Source of the DNA: Legionellales bacterium
Lineage (GTDB): Bacteria > Pseudomonadota > Gammaproteobacteria > Legionellales > Legionellaceae
Direction: 5' to 3'
Assembly: GCA_026399195.1 (NCBI GenBank)
Contig: JAPLRK010000072.1
Coordinates: forward strand, 32,320-96,319
DNA: 64,000 nt
Under the pieces are notes generated by a model that was given only the letters and a program-made list of their open reading frames with translations, made no database searches and was not told the origin of the DNA. Shown piece after piece: positions 1-9,990 of this stretch. Position 1 is the first letter of the stretch; each line of letters begins with the position of its first letter. A program made the translations under genes and the position numbers.

Positions 1-4
1 TCTG

Positions 5-1246
5 ATGAAAAAACCGATGAAAATCATGGCCATTGGCCTAACCGTTGTTTTTGGCGGCATCATTGCATTTAACCTCTTCAAAGGGTTCATGATGAAGCGG
101 TTTTTTTCCAATTTTACGCCTCCGGCAGTGACGATTTCTTCTGTTATTGCCATTCAACGTAATTGGGAACCGCATCTCACTGCGGTCGGCAATTTTTTGG
201 CCATCAATGGCGTAGATGTAAACTCCCAGGCCGCAGGTAGCGTCGTTGCTATTCATTTTGATTCAGGCCAATTCGTGAAAGAAAACACACCATTGATTGA
301 CATCGATGATGCGGTAGATCTTGCCACTTTGAAATCAAACCTCTCTGAATCAGCGCTCCAACAATTAAATTTTCAAAGACAAACAGATTTGGCCAAACAT
401 GGCGCCACGCCAAAATCAAGCGTGGATGAAGCCAGTGCCAAGTTATTACAAGCCCAAGCGGCGGTAGAAAAAACGCAAGCTTTGATTCGGCAAAAACATA
501 TTTTGGCGCCCTTTTCAGGACAGCTGGGCATTCGACGGGTTGATCTAGGCCAATATATCACCCCGGGTCAAACAGCAATTGCCGCACTGCAATCGATGGA
601 TCCCATCTACCTTGAATTTTACTTACCCGAACAAATGTTCAAACACTTACACATCAATCAAGCCATCACCTTCACCATAGATCAAGACCCCAACTTGGTG
701 TTTGAAGGTAAAATCACCGCCATCAATTCCAAAGTAGATGTCAACACCCACAACATCCTCGTTCAAGCAACCCTTCCAAATTGCCCGGCCAAAGCTATCA
801 AAAATCTACACTCACCTCTCATCAAAGTCAGCAATGAACCGAACAGCCGCAGAAGAAGAGTCTCTTGCGATACCTCAGTCAACACCAGAAACAACATAGA
901 AAAATTCAATTTCATTCCGGGAATGTTTGCCGCCATTGAAATCGAACAACCCGCCCTACCGAATGTGGTTGTCTTACCTACCACGGCCATTTCATACAGT
1001 CTTTATGGGAATTCGGTGTATATTATTGAGCAAGACAAAACTCAGAAGGACGTATTAACTGTCAAACGCACCTTTGTATCGACAGGCTCCCAAGAAGGCA
1101 ATGACACAGTCATCATCAAAGGCGTGAAAGCAGGCCAACAAGTGGTCAGCTCGGGTGAGCTGAAATTACAAGACGGTACGCGGGTCGTCATTAATAATGA
1201 CGTCAAACTCCTGCCCATTGAAAATCCAGACGAACTAGGCGAATAA
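5..1246 (+). CDS. RND efflux membrane fusion protein (HlyD/MexA family)
   Basis: Periplasmic adaptor that links an RND inner-membrane pump to an outer-membrane channel. The N-terminus has one hydrophobic anchor (about residues 8-25). It is followed by a biotinyl-lipoyl half-motif (QAAGSVVAIHFDSGQFV), a short alpha-hairpin (about 95-160), the second lipoyl half (APFSGQLGIRRVDLGQYI), and a beta-barrel with FIPGMFAAIEI. The stop lies 2 nt before the pump gene start, so the two are one operon. Between TLPN (about residue 258) and the FIPGMF strand there is an Arg/Asn/Ser-rich insertion of about 43 residues that family members normally lack. The substrate cannot be read from the sequence. The gene upstream, possibly a regulator or TolC-like protein, is outside the window. 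Confidence 0.9.
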   Translation: MKKPMKIMAIGLTVVFGGIIAFNLFKGFMMKRFFSNFTPPAVTISSVIAIQRNWEPHLTAVGNFLAINGVDVNSQAAGSVVAIHFDSGQFVKENTPLIDIDDAVDLATLKSNLSESALQQLNFQRQTDLAKHGATPKSSVDEASAKLLQAQAAVEKTQALIRQKHILAPFSGQLGIRRVDLGQYITPGQTAIAALQSMDPIYLEFYLPEQMFKHLHINQAITFTIDQDPNLVFEGKITAINSKVDVNTHNILVQATLPNCPAKAIKNLHSPLIKVSNEPNSRRRRVSCDTSVNTRNNIEKFNFIPGMFAAIEIEQPALPNVVVLPTTAISYSLYGNSVYIIEQDKTQKDVLTVKRTFVSTGSQEGNDTVIIKGVKAGQQVVSSGELKLQDGTRVVINNDVKLLPIENPDELGE

Positions 1247-1248
1247 GG

Positions 1249-4200
1249 ATGTTTACCGATATATTTATCAAACGCCCTGTGCTCGCCACGGTCGTCAGCT
1301 TGTTGATTCTTCTGTTTGGGATAAAGTCCATCTTTAGCATTCAAATCCGCCAATTTCCTCGCATGGATAACACGGTGATCACGGTGAGTACAAGCTATCC
1401 AGGCGCCGATGCGAAACTGATTGCAGGATTCATCACTACCCCTCTTGAAAGTGCCATTGCCAGTGCGGAAGGCATTGACTATATGACCTCTTCAAGCATT
1501 CAGGGACTAAGCACCATCACGCTCAACATCAAACTGAATTTTGACCCCCAGGTCGCTTTTACCGATGTGATGAGTAAAGTGCAACAAACCCTCAATCAGC
1601 TCCCCCCTCAATCGCAACAACCCGTCATCATCAAGACCTCTGACACCTCAACCCATTTGCTTTACATCAGCCTAGACAGCCATGACATGACGGCCCAACA
1701 AATCACAGACTATGCGCTGCGGGTGGTCCAACCTCAATTACAAACCGTAGATGGTGTGGCCCAAGCCGCCATTTTAGGCGGGGCCACCTACTCCATGCGC
1801 GTATTTCTTGACCCCATCAAAATGGCCGCGTTAAACGTAGCCCCATCGGATGTCTTCACAGTCCTTGCCAACAATAATTTCCTCACAGCTGCTGGAAACA
1901 CCAAAGGCGAGTACGTAGCCATCAATATCACCGCCCAAACCGATTTAAGCAATGTTGAAACCTTCAGCAAACTCATCGTCAGAAGTAATAAAAACGCCAT
2001 CATAAGACTCAGAGACATCGCGAAAGTGGTGTTGGGATCACAAAACTACGACTCAAGCGTTACTTTTGATGGCAAAAAAGCGGTCTTCATCGGCATCACC
2101 CCGACGCCAACCGCTAATCCATTGACCGTGATCAACGATGCACGCCAGGCGTTTCCAGCCATTCAAAAACAATTTCCACCCTCTTTGACCGGGACCATCG
2201 TCTATGATGCTACTGATTTCATCAGAGCGTCTATTAAAGAAGTGGTGAGAACCATCCTAGAAGCCGCTTTCATTGTCATTCTCGTCATTTATTTGTTCTT
2301 AGGATCCATCCGCTCAGTATTCATCCCTTTAGTCACCATCCCTTTGTCCTTAATTGGGGTTTGCACCCTGATGTTGTTTTTGGGCTACTCTATCAATCTA
2401 CTCACTTTGCTGGCGTTTGTGCTGGCCATTGGGTTGGTGGTAGACGATGCCATCGTTGTCGTTGAAAACATCTACCGCCACATCGAAGAAGGTTTGACAC
2501 CTTTTGAAGCGGCCATCCAAGGTGCACGTGAAATAGCCACACCCATCATCGCCATGACCATTACTTTGGCCGCAGTCTATGCGCCTATTGGCTTTATGCA
2601 AGGATTGACAGGGGTGTTGTTCAAAGAGTTTGCCTTCACATTGGCCTGTGCTGTGATCATTTCAGGGGTGATAGCCCTAACCCTCTCACCTATGATGTGC
2701 TCCCTCATTTTGTCGCATCAACTGAGTGAAGGTCGGTTTGTTCGTTATCTGGATTCGCTTTTCAATCGATTAAAAGTCCGATACAAACAAGCGCTTCACA
2801 CCCTACTTGACACGCGCTCCGTTATGCTCGTATTTGCAGCAGTCATTTTGCTGATGCTGCCTTATTTATACAACCACACCGCCAAAGAAACAGCCCCAGA
2901 GGAAGATCAAGGGTTCTTTTTTGTGGTGGGTACGGCTCCCAAATATGCGACGATTAATTACATCGAAGCTTATACCAGACCCATAGACAAGATTTATCAA
3001 AGCATTCCAGAAGCCGATCATTATTTTACCATCAATTCCAGTCAACCCATTTCAGGCTTGGTGCTCAAACCTTGGAATCAACGTTCAAGCAACCAATTTT
3101 CTCTGAAACAACCTCTACAAAACAAATTAGACCAAATCGCCGGCTTGAAACTCTTTTCACTTATCCCACCGCCTCTCCCGGGTGGTGGTGGCGGCACCCC
3201 TATTCAATTCGTCATCAAAACCACCAATGATTTTCAGAGCTTATTAGACGTTTCCAATCGTTTGATTCAGAAAGCACAAAACAGCGGGTTATTCATCTAT
3301 TTAGATAACAGTCTTAAATTCAATCAACCTGAAATCACCTTACAGATCAATCGCGCAAAAGCCGCCGATCTCGGACTCAACATGCAGGCCATTGGCTCGA
3401 GTTTAACCAGCGCCCTATCCGGCGGCTATGTCAATTTTTTCAACCTAGAGGGTCGAAGTTATCAAGTCATCCCCCAATTGGACCGACGTTTTCGACAAAA
3501 CCCTAGCCAATTGGGACAAATTTATGTTCATGCCGCCAACGGACAAATGGTTCCTCTCTCGACCGTGGTCACGCCACTTGCCTTAACTCGCCCGAATGCT
3601 GTATCGCATTTTCAGCAATTGAATGCTGCCACCATCCAAGGGGTCATGATGCCAGGCGTCACCCTAGGACAAGGTCTAGAATTTTTACAAACGGCCGCCA
3701 ATGAGGTGTTGCCCAAAGGCTTTGCAAATGATTTCGGCGGCCAGTCTAGGCAATTTGTTCAGGAAGGCAATGCCCTGATTATGGCGTTTTTCTTAGCAGT
3801 TCTTGTGATTTTTCTAGTGCTTTCCGCTCAATATGAAAGCTTCAGAGATCCCTTGATCGTGCTCATCAGCGTCCCCATGTCCATCTGTGGAGCGCTCATC
3901 CCCTTGAATTTAGGAGCGGCCAGCATCAACATTTACACGCAAGTGGGTTTGCTCACCTTGATTGGTCTCATCAGCAAACATGGGATATTGATAGTGAGTT
4001 TTGCCAATCAATTACAACGAGAAAAAAATCTAGACAAACGCACCGCGGTAGAAGAAGCGGCCTCCATCCGTTTACGCCCCATCCTAATGACCACTGCCGC
4101 GATGGTCTTTGGCGTACTCCCCCTACTGATAGCCACAGGAGCTGGTGCTGTCAGTCGCTTTGACATCGGTTTGGTTATCGCCTCAGGATTGATGATAGGC

Positions 4201-4269
4201 ACCTGCTTCACCCTCTTTATGGTGCCTACGATGTATACTTACATCGCGGCAGATCACCGAGAAAAATAA
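1249..4269 (+). CDS. RND efflux transporter, inner-membrane pump (AcrB/MexB, HAE1 family)
   Basis: Proton-driven multidrug or hydrophobic-compound exporter of 1006 residues, a normal family length. The start FIKRPVLATVVSLLILLFG is the typical first transmembrane helix. TM4 carries the proton-relay pair in GLVVDDAIVVVENIYRH (around residues 398-414). A second set of helices begins near residue 840, and the porter and docking loops lie between the helix bundles. It sits directly downstream of the membrane fusion gene. No outer-membrane partner is encoded next to it, so it probably uses a TolC encoded elsewhere. A drug versus metal substrate cannot be decided. HAE1 rather than heavy-metal HME is favoured by the VVDDAIVVVEN motif. 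Confidence 0.93.
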   Translation: MFTDIFIKRPVLATVVSLLILLFGIKSIFSIQIRQFPRMDNTVITVSTSYPGADAKLIAGFITTPLESAIASAEGIDYMTSSSIQGLSTITLNIKLNFDPQVAFTDVMSKVQQTLNQLPPQSQQPVIIKTSDTSTHLLYISLDSHDMTAQQITDYALRVVQPQLQTVDGVAQAAILGGATYSMRVFLDPIKMAALNVAPSDVFTVLANNNFLTAAGNTKGEYVAINITAQTDLSNVETFSKLIVRSNKNAIIRLRDIAKVVLGSQNYDSSVTFDGKKAVFIGITPTPTANPLTVINDARQAFPAIQKQFPPSLTGTIVYDATDFIRASIKEVVRTILEAAFIVILVIYLFLGSIRSVFIPLVTIPLSLIGVCTLMLFLGYSINLLTLLAFVLAIGLVVDDAIVVVENIYRHIEEGLTPFEAAIQGAREIATPIIAMTITLAAVYAPIGFMQGLTGVLFKEFAFTLACAVIISGVIALTLSPMMCSLILSHQLSEGRFVRYLDSLFNRLKVRYKQALHTLLDTRSVMLVFAAVILLMLPYLYNHTAKETAPEEDQGFFFVVGTAPKYATINYIEAYTRPIDKIYQSIPEADHYFTINSSQPISGLVLKPWNQRSSNQFSLKQPLQNKLDQIAGLKLFSLIPPPLPGGGGGTPIQFVIKTTNDFQSLLDVSNRLIQKAQNSGLFIYLDNSLKFNQPEITLQINRAKAADLGLNMQAIGSSLTSALSGGYVNFFNLEGRSYQVIPQLDRRFRQNPSQLGQIYVHAANGQMVPLSTVVTPLALTRPNAVSHFQQLNAATIQGVMMPGVTLGQGLEFLQTAANEVLPKGFANDFGGQSRQFVQEGNALIMAFFLAVLVIFLVLSAQYESFRDPLIVLISVPMSICGALIPLNLGAASINIYTQVGLLTLIGLISKHGILIVSFANQLQREKNLDKRTAVEEAASIRLRPILMTTAAMVFGVLPLLIATGAGAVSRFDIGLVIASGLMIGTCFTLFMVPTMYTYIAADHREK

Positions 4270-4337
4270 AAAACATTATGGCAATTAAATACGCCTTAAG
4301 ATACCCTTTACCATCGCTCTCAGCCCACGATGCATGA

Positions 4338-4760
4338 ATGGAAAAAAAAATAATTTACCAAACCTCCCTGCTAGTCTCCGGCATCATGTGTCATCAGGGA
4401 TGTGGTGCAAGGATTCATCAGACACTTAGCCCCTTAGATGAGCTCAAGCAACAAGGTCTCATTCCAAATGATGCACAATTGATAGTCGATGCTGAACCCC
4501 AAGCTTTTGGAGTTCATCGCCTAAATCTGATCCTTGAAAGCACCTCAGCCACCTTGTGGTCTGCAACATCGAATGACGCTTCCAAGAAGGATCACAGCTT
4601 CACGATCACCACTCATTTTAAAAACAAATTGCAAGGTTTAGGCTTCGAAGTCCTTGATGGCAAAACAAATCCACCGCTGCTCTCTTCAAAAAAAACAAAT
4701 AGCGTCAATTTGTCTGTGAATCTCATCTCCCTACTGGCCATCTCATTGCCTTATCGCTAG
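4338..4760 (+). CDS. P1B-type ATPase, N-terminal metal-binding part (separated by frameshift)
   Basis: 140 residues ending in an out-of-frame tail. The HMA-like domain has GIMCHQGCGARI, a CxxxC variant of the usual MxCxxC copper-binding loop, and is followed by a ferredoxin-like fold that ends near GLGFEVLDG. The last residues, ISLLAISLPYR, run into a stop. The neighbouring frame, from about 4740, continues with a hydrophobic stretch (IALSLAFPPSIPLTIGL) that would be the first transmembrane helix of the ATPase encoded next. The two open frames are therefore one gene broken by a 1-nt shift between about 4703 and 4760. Confidence 0.7.
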   Translation: MEKKIIYQTSLLVSGIMCHQGCGARIHQTLSPLDELKQQGLIPNDAQLIVDAEPQAFGVHRLNLILESTSATLWSATSNDASKKDHSFTITTHFKNKLQGLGFEVLDGKTNPPLLSSKKTNSVNLSVNLISLLAISLPYR

Positions 4761-4840
4761 CTTTTCCACCCTCAATCCCTCTGACCATTGGCTTAACGCT
4801 CCTTTCATATCTGACCACAACCTATACCGCACGACATCAT

Positions 4841-7243
4841 TTGCTGGCGTTTTATCAACAAATTCGTGAAAAAACTTTAAACACTATGGCAACGCCCATC
4901 ACCTTAGGCTGGCTCTTATCCCTAGCTCACACGCTCTACCATGCGATCACGATGCCCACCATGCAAAATCCTGCCATGACATTCATGAACTATCTCATGC
5001 CCATTCTGCTGATAACTACCGTCAATGCCATGGATGAAATCAAACGGCGCGTCTTATCACAATCCAAAAAAATGCATTTGCAAGGTATGAAAACCCTATT
5101 CCCACAAATGTCTAAAACCTATGAAGGGATGACCTTACCCATTGAGACACAAAACAAGTTGTCAGAATGGATCTTAAACATGACGGGATCGATGCCGTTT
5201 TCAACATCACTTGCCAAGACCACCACTTATCTCAAGCAAACACTGTCAGAAGGCATGCTCATTGTCGTCAAACGTGGCGAATGTTTTCCTGTCGATGGCA
5301 TCATTCTTCAAGGTCATACTCTGATAGACGCCAGCATTCTGACAGGCGAACCCCAACAACAGAAACGTCCCCGAGATAAAGTGCCTGGGGGCTCGATTAA
5401 TCTAGGTCAAGATGTCCTTCTCTATGTGACTCAAAACACCTACAACAGCACCGTCAATCGACTCCTCTTTCGCTCAAACCGAGCACACAAAAATCAAGCC
5501 CCCACAGATCCTAGCACTCGCTTTTCCTATGTCTACCTAGGTCTCATTGTGATAGGTCTCGTGGCATCCATCATGGTGCCCATCGCTCTGGGCATTGCGA
5601 CCTTCCCCTTGATCCTTCAAAATATCATTGGCATTTTATTTGCTATCTGCCCATGCACCATCGCTATAGCCCATTTTTTACCCAAATTGATCAGTGTATA
5701 TCGCCGCCACCAACAAGGCATTATCTTACGTAGGGAAGAAGTGACCGAGTCGACGCAACCTCCGCATACGATAGTCTTTGATAAAACAGGCACACTGACA
5801 ACGGGTAGGAGTGACGTCGACTCGAGTGAAGGGATTTCACCCGCGTTATGGAAAAGGATTTATTTATTGGAGGATCGACACGGAGCCGGACATCCCATCG
5901 CTAAGGCCATCATTCGCTGTTTTAACAGCAAACATAAATCCACCCCACTCATCAAAGACCTTCAGAATGCATCGATTGATCCAGATCATCGTGGACTATC
6001 CGCGATGGTTCAAGGAAAGCGTGTACAAATGGGCCATTTCAATTATCTCAAGTCTGCGGGCGTTAACATCCCAAACCAATTGTCTCAAACGATAACTCAA
6101 AAACTTGCCCTTGGCATGACGCCCATTTATGTTGCAGAAGACGGCATTTATCAAGGAATCATCCTCATCAAACATGAGGTACGAAACAACATTTTAGGCG
6201 CCCTCAAACGACTAAAAGCCGAGGGGAAAACTCTCATCATGCTCACAGGCGACAATTCAGAAGCCGCCATCGGGTTTAACCAACAACAAGGAAATCTGTT
6301 TCAGAAAAACCATATCCATGCCTCACACACCCCTCAAATGAAAGAGTCCTTTTTAAAAAATTTAATGAGTCAAGCAGACATCGACCCGAAAGGGGTATGG
6401 TTTGTGGGTGATGGGTTAAATGATGCCCCGTGTGCGCGCATGGTCAGTGACAAAGGCGGCGTGAGTGCGTCTATGACTCATGATGATAAGGCAGCCTTTT
6501 TTACAGATCTCAGTTTGGATGGCTCTCTTGACTATCTGTTTGAACATCACCGATTGAATCGATTTTTGAAAAAAAACGTGACCCAAAACCAGGGCTTGCT
6601 GATTTATGGTGCTCTTGTCTTTTTGGCCTTCATTCTTTGCTTTTCAGTGATTGGCATTGCTGTTTCACCCCTAATCCCTATGGCAGTGATGGTCTCCACC
6701 ACCCTCTTGACGCTATTTAACGCTTATCGCGTCTCCCTGTCCGTCAACCATGCGTTAGATAAAAAGGGAACCTGGTTTAGCCAATGGATGGCCTCAGATG
6801 GATCGATTGGATTGTTGCTAGGAGGGATTTCCTTCTTTTTATGTGGTCTTTTCGTAGCATCCATCGCCACAGGTGGATTGGCATTACCAGCGCTCACTTT
6901 TACAGCGGGCGCCATCACCGCCATTTACAGTATCTGTATGTTAGCAGCCGGGGTACTTGGAGGTGCTTTTGCCTTATTGGGCATCGGTTTTATCTGCTCC
7001 AACAAGTCTATTCCCCAAGCAATCGAAAAAACCCCTGAGAAAGCGCCTCTGATACCACACCCACAAGCCAAAAACGAAATGGCCCACACCAGCGCCATTG
7101 GGTTCTTTCCACCTCACAAACCAATAAGGATCGGGAGCAATCCTTATCCTTGGAGACCATGGCGCTCTGACACTAATTCTGAAAGCTCTTCGCAGCCGTC
7201 ACATTCCACTCCGTCGATGATGAATTTATCTACAAACCCCTGA
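4841..7243 (+). CDS. P1B-type (copper-type) ATPase, main part, 5' frameshifted
   Basis: Heavy-metal-transporting ATPase core. Visible motifs are TGEP of the actuator domain, CPC in the metal-translocating helix (AICPCTIAIAH), phosphorylation site DKTGT, GHPIAKAI (HP motif), TGDN and GDGLNDAP. The start shown (TTG) has no good ribosome binding site. The frame is open back to 4703 and encodes a membrane helix there, so the true N-terminus is the upstream fragment. After the usual last helices, about 70 further residues form extra Gly/Ala-rich membrane segments (from about 650). A polar tail then crosses a GGATCGGGAGC repeat and overlaps the 3' end of the convergent gene by 100 nt. Cu+ is the likely substrate, judged from CPC and the N-terminal Cys motif. 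Confidence 0.8.
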   Translation: MLAFYQQIREKTLNTMATPITLGWLLSLAHTLYHAITMPTMQNPAMTFMNYLMPILLITTVNAMDEIKRRVLSQSKKMHLQGMKTLFPQMSKTYEGMTLPIETQNKLSEWILNMTGSMPFSTSLAKTTTYLKQTLSEGMLIVVKRGECFPVDGIILQGHTLIDASILTGEPQQQKRPRDKVPGGSINLGQDVLLYVTQNTYNSTVNRLLFRSNRAHKNQAPTDPSTRFSYVYLGLIVIGLVASIMVPIALGIATFPLILQNIIGILFAICPCTIAIAHFLPKLISVYRRHQQGIILRREEVTESTQPPHTIVFDKTGTLTTGRSDVDSSEGISPALWKRIYLLEDRHGAGHPIAKAIIRCFNSKHKSTPLIKDLQNASIDPDHRGLSAMVQGKRVQMGHFNYLKSAGVNIPNQLSQTITQKLALGMTPIYVAEDGIYQGIILIKHEVRNNILGALKRLKAEGKTLIMLTGDNSEAAIGFNQQQGNLFQKNHIHASHTPQMKESFLKNLMSQADIDPKGVWFVGDGLNDAPCARMVSDKGGVSASMTHDDKAAFFTDLSLDGSLDYLFEHHRLNRFLKKNVTQNQGLLIYGALVFLAFILCFSVIGIAVSPLIPMAVMVSTTLLTLFNAYRVSLSVNHALDKKGTWFSQWMASDGSIGLLLGGISFFLCGLFVASIATGGLALPALTFTAGAITAIYSICMLAAGVLGGAFALLGIGFICSNKSIPQAIEKTPEKAPLIPHPQAKNEMAHTSAIGFFPPHKPIRIGSNPYPWRPWRSDTNSESSSQPSHSTPSMMNLSTNP
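7124..7147. repeat. Short palindromic repeat, GGATCGGGA family
   Basis: Arms ATAAGGAT and ATCCTTAT (8 bp, perfect) enclose CGGGAGCA. The core GGATCGGGAGC recurs at 15293, 22579, 28799 and 41658. Here it forms part of the extended C-terminal tail of the ATPase gene and lies at the 3' end of the convergent gene. Confidence 0.6.
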
Positions 7244-9921
7244 GCAAAATGATGAATCTCTTCAACTGAAAGATGAGCAATAACAATCTCTTTCCTACCC
7301 AGAAAGTAATACTGCAACACGGCCAGTTCATCAGCTGATAACGTGCGTGTGGTGACTAGATATTCTTTGAAAGGTTTGATTTCATTTTCAATAACCCATT
7401 CTCTATCTCGAGGGGACAAATCTTCGTATAGGTCAAGAAGCGACTCCGCATCTCTGAAGAGCGTCTCTTGATCAAATTCAGCTATTTCTGCCAATAAAAT
7501 ATATTTGCTCAATTTTTCAGGATATTGAGTCAACATCGACACAACGACTATTCGCCAATGACATTTGGGCAATTTCTTTATCATTTCAACGAGGGTTGAT
7601 GCGCTCAGTAAGTCCTCGTCATAAATCACATTGAGGGCAGCCGCACTCTTTTTAAGGTTGGTTTCTAGGGCTGAAGTGCAAAATGTAATAAATGTTCGGC
7701 TCAATAGTGTTTCTTTATCAGAATAAAGTAGCGTAAAAAAAGGGGTTAATTTAGAGGTGGCTTCTAAAAGCTCTTGAATCAATTCGCTCGCTTCGTCAAA
7801 CGTCAGATGGTCATCCACTATGAGCTGAACCAGTGTCTCTGAAACCAAATTTTTAGCATTTTTTAAAATGTGATCAAGACAAATCTTTCGACAAGAGTAC
7901 TCTTCAGGAAGCATGGCCAGCATGATTAAGCTCGAGGAAAGCAACGGTGGTGTCCTGTCGAAGGTGATTGCTGCTTTTTTTGCATTTTTTGCATTTATGA
8001 TGAAGCGTGTAGCGTTGATATGCTCCTTATGAAACGTAGCCGATAGGATTCGATATTGTAGTGCGTCATTGCCTATATCACTCCCCTCTGGGAAATTGAA
8101 ATCATTCGAGGATCTGAAGTGTTTAGGGTCGAAAACTTCTTTCTTTGAACGTTGTAATAAGAAGCGTACTTTGTCTTTTGAGCTCGCCTCTACTGGCGTT
8201 TTCTCGCTCTCTCGTGAAATCCATGGAAAAAAAGTGTGAAAATCCATAAATGGGAGCTTTTTTACGGGCATTTGTGTGACTGGATCTAAAGAACTATCCG
8301 ACAGAATTCTCATCGCTTCTGGATCACCAAAAAAATAGTCGGATCCTTCGTGCTCTATCGAAGAAAAGGCATCCGTTAAAGAAAGACTTTGGCTTGTTCC
8401 CTCTGAAAAAGTCAATGCATTCCTCGTAGCGAAATCCAACAGATCGCTATCCACAAGTGAGACAAAAGCTTTCCGACAGGCCGATCTATCACGAAATATA
8501 TTGCCACTCTTATTGGCCGGAGTATATAAGGCAGGTTCAAGCAATACCAGATTCATAATAGAAGGGTATGGCCCTTCTTCTTCTGAAGTTTTAGCTTCCG
8601 CCCCATCACACGTGACCCTTCGATTCAGACGCGGGAGATACCTATCATAACCCAGGGCATTCTCTTGTTCCGACATCGGCAACCACGAACAAATTCTCTC
8701 ACCTTGTTTGCCATGAGCACTCGCGGCAATGATAAGACCTGAGCCAAGTTTCAATAGATCTGCTAAGGTATCGATATCATCAAGACCATAATCAGACCAA
8801 GCGTGATGCAATGCACGAAAAAAAGTGTCCCCTTCTGTGTACTCATGTCGCTCTAACAGTCTTTGTTTACAAGTCCTAAGCAACTGTCGTTCGTAAATAG
8901 AAATTTCCTCACTAGGGATGCTGCTTGGAATATCAAGATATGAAAGAATAGCCACTGCGAGTTCGGTCGAGCCTTCTCTCGTAACATCCCAACCGACTCT
9001 TTCCAAAAGGCTATCTATTGGGCCGAAAATGCCTACAAAAGGGCTCTCCATAATGATGTCTAGAGTAGCTTTCAATTCAGAGGTTAGAAAAATTTCCTGA
9101 ATACGATCCATATGCTTCTCGCATTTATCAAGAATGCACTTCAAAAATAAATCTAAAGCAGATAACGTCATTTTATTTGAAACAAATAATCCAACACCTA
9201 ACAAGATATGGTCGTAGTAGGGGAGATGATAGACAAAATCTATGATTTCGCCTGTGACTGAAGATCTTTGCATAAAAGCAGCGAATTGGCCTAAACTTTT
9301 AAATAAAAATGCTTCATAAGGCGAGCAGTCACCATCAGCGGCAATACCAACGATGAGCGCCTCATCCCCTAAACGAACGTCGTGCTTAATCATGGGTACA
9401 CGTGTCCCTGATTCAAAAACACCTTCTAAACTCCAGCCAAATACCTCACCGGCCGTCACATAAGTTTGAAATACAAGTTCGGTGGGCATAGGCCCTTTTT
9501 TGGAAGTCCAAGGGTAGAGGTAAGGTGCTTCTGTTTCCGTGAGGGGTGCAGGCCAAAAAATCTCTTCTCTACGATTTTTATTACGAACGCATATTTGAGG
9601 TTCAACAGCGCCTAGAGGAATGGAAAGCATCAAATTTAATAATGCCCAAGACGTATGCGCATGCATCTTTAAATCTGAGGAAAACCCCATTCTTTCATCA
9701 CGGGTATTAAGGCAAAAGATCCTGTCTTGCAAACAAAAAAAGGGATGGGAAACTCGCGCCGCCAAATCGACTGCATATTGTTCTTCAAGTAACCGATCAG
9801 AAATAGCCACCACGAGGCCTAATTTAAAGTAATAATCACTGACCATCAAGCGCGATATTTTATAACGACGCCACTCGACATTGTTCACACTGCGTTTATC
9901 CATAGGACTACCAATTGGCAT
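7144..9921 (-). CDS. Large hypothetical protein, 925 residues
   Basis: I do not recognise this protein. It has no signal peptide or clear membrane helix and looks cytosolic, with a long, mostly helical C-terminal half rich in Leu, Glu and Lys (from about residue 550, e.g. ELIQELLEATSKLTPF). The N-terminal 300 residues are richer in aromatic residues and Gly. A GAGAG stretch lies upstream of the ATG chosen; a second Met at residue 8 is possible. No enzymatic motif stands out. Size, isolation and lack of a recognisable family fit a Dot/Icm-type effector in a Legionellales genome, but this is context only. A TATACTGTGCGC-family palindrome sits 30 nt upstream. Confidence 0.75.
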   Translation of the reverse strand: MPIGSPMDKRSVNNVEWRRYKISRLMVSDYYFKLGLVVAISDRLLEEQYAVDLAARVSHPFFCLQDRIFCLNTRDERMGFSSDLKMHAHTSWALLNLMLSIPLGAVEPQICVRNKNRREEIFWPAPLTETEAPYLYPWTSKKGPMPTELVFQTYVTAGEVFGWSLEGVFESGTRVPMIKHDVRLGDEALIVGIAADGDCSPYEAFLFKSLGQFAAFMQRSSVTGEIIDFVYHLPYYDHILLGVGLFVSNKMTLSALDLFLKCILDKCEKHMDRIQEIFLTSELKATLDIIMESPFVGIFGPIDSLLERVGWDVTREGSTELAVAILSYLDIPSSIPSEEISIYERQLLRTCKQRLLERHEYTEGDTFFRALHHAWSDYGLDDIDTLADLLKLGSGLIIAASAHGKQGERICSWLPMSEQENALGYDRYLPRLNRRVTCDGAEAKTSEEEGPYPSIMNLVLLEPALYTPANKSGNIFRDRSACRKAFVSLVDSDLLDFATRNALTFSEGTSQSLSLTDAFSSIEHEGSDYFFGDPEAMRILSDSSLDPVTQMPVKKLPFMDFHTFFPWISRESEKTPVEASSKDKVRFLLQRSKKEVFDPKHFRSSNDFNFPEGSDIGNDALQYRILSATFHKEHINATRFIINAKNAKKAAITFDRTPPLLSSSLIMLAMLPEEYSCRKICLDHILKNAKNLVSETLVQLIVDDHLTFDEASELIQELLEATSKLTPFFTLLYSDKETLLSRTFITFCTSALETNLKKSAAALNVIYDEDLLSASTLVEMIKKLPKCHWRIVVVSMLTQYPEKLSKYILLAEIAEFDQETLFRDAESLLDLYEDLSPRDREWVIENEIKPFKEYLVTTRTLSADELAVLQYYFLGRKEIVIAHLSVEEIHHFAQGFVDKFIIDGVECDGCEELSELVSERHGLQG

Positions 9922-9950
9922 ATCATTCTCTCAAAATGGGACTCATCATA

Positions 9951-9984
9951 GATCCTGTGCGCGGTCATAGTTTGCGCACCCTTT
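9951..9984. repeat. Palindromic repeat, TATACTGTGCGC family (copy 1, diverged)
   Basis: CTGTGCGCGGTCATAG followed by TTTGCGCA matches the complete copy at 11670-11704 with several changes, mostly in the outer arms. It lies between the orphan minus-strand gene and a gene remnant. Confidence 0.6.
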
Positions 9985-9990
9985 AGAAAA

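Noticed and set aside
4688-4695. A8 tract as the cause of the ATPase frameshift
   Set aside because: In the frame used by the downstream part there is a TAG at 4700-4702, so the shift must lie after it.
5340-5360. TGEP instead of TGES in the ATPase actuator loop
   Set aside because: TGEP is normal for P1B (CopA-type) ATPases.
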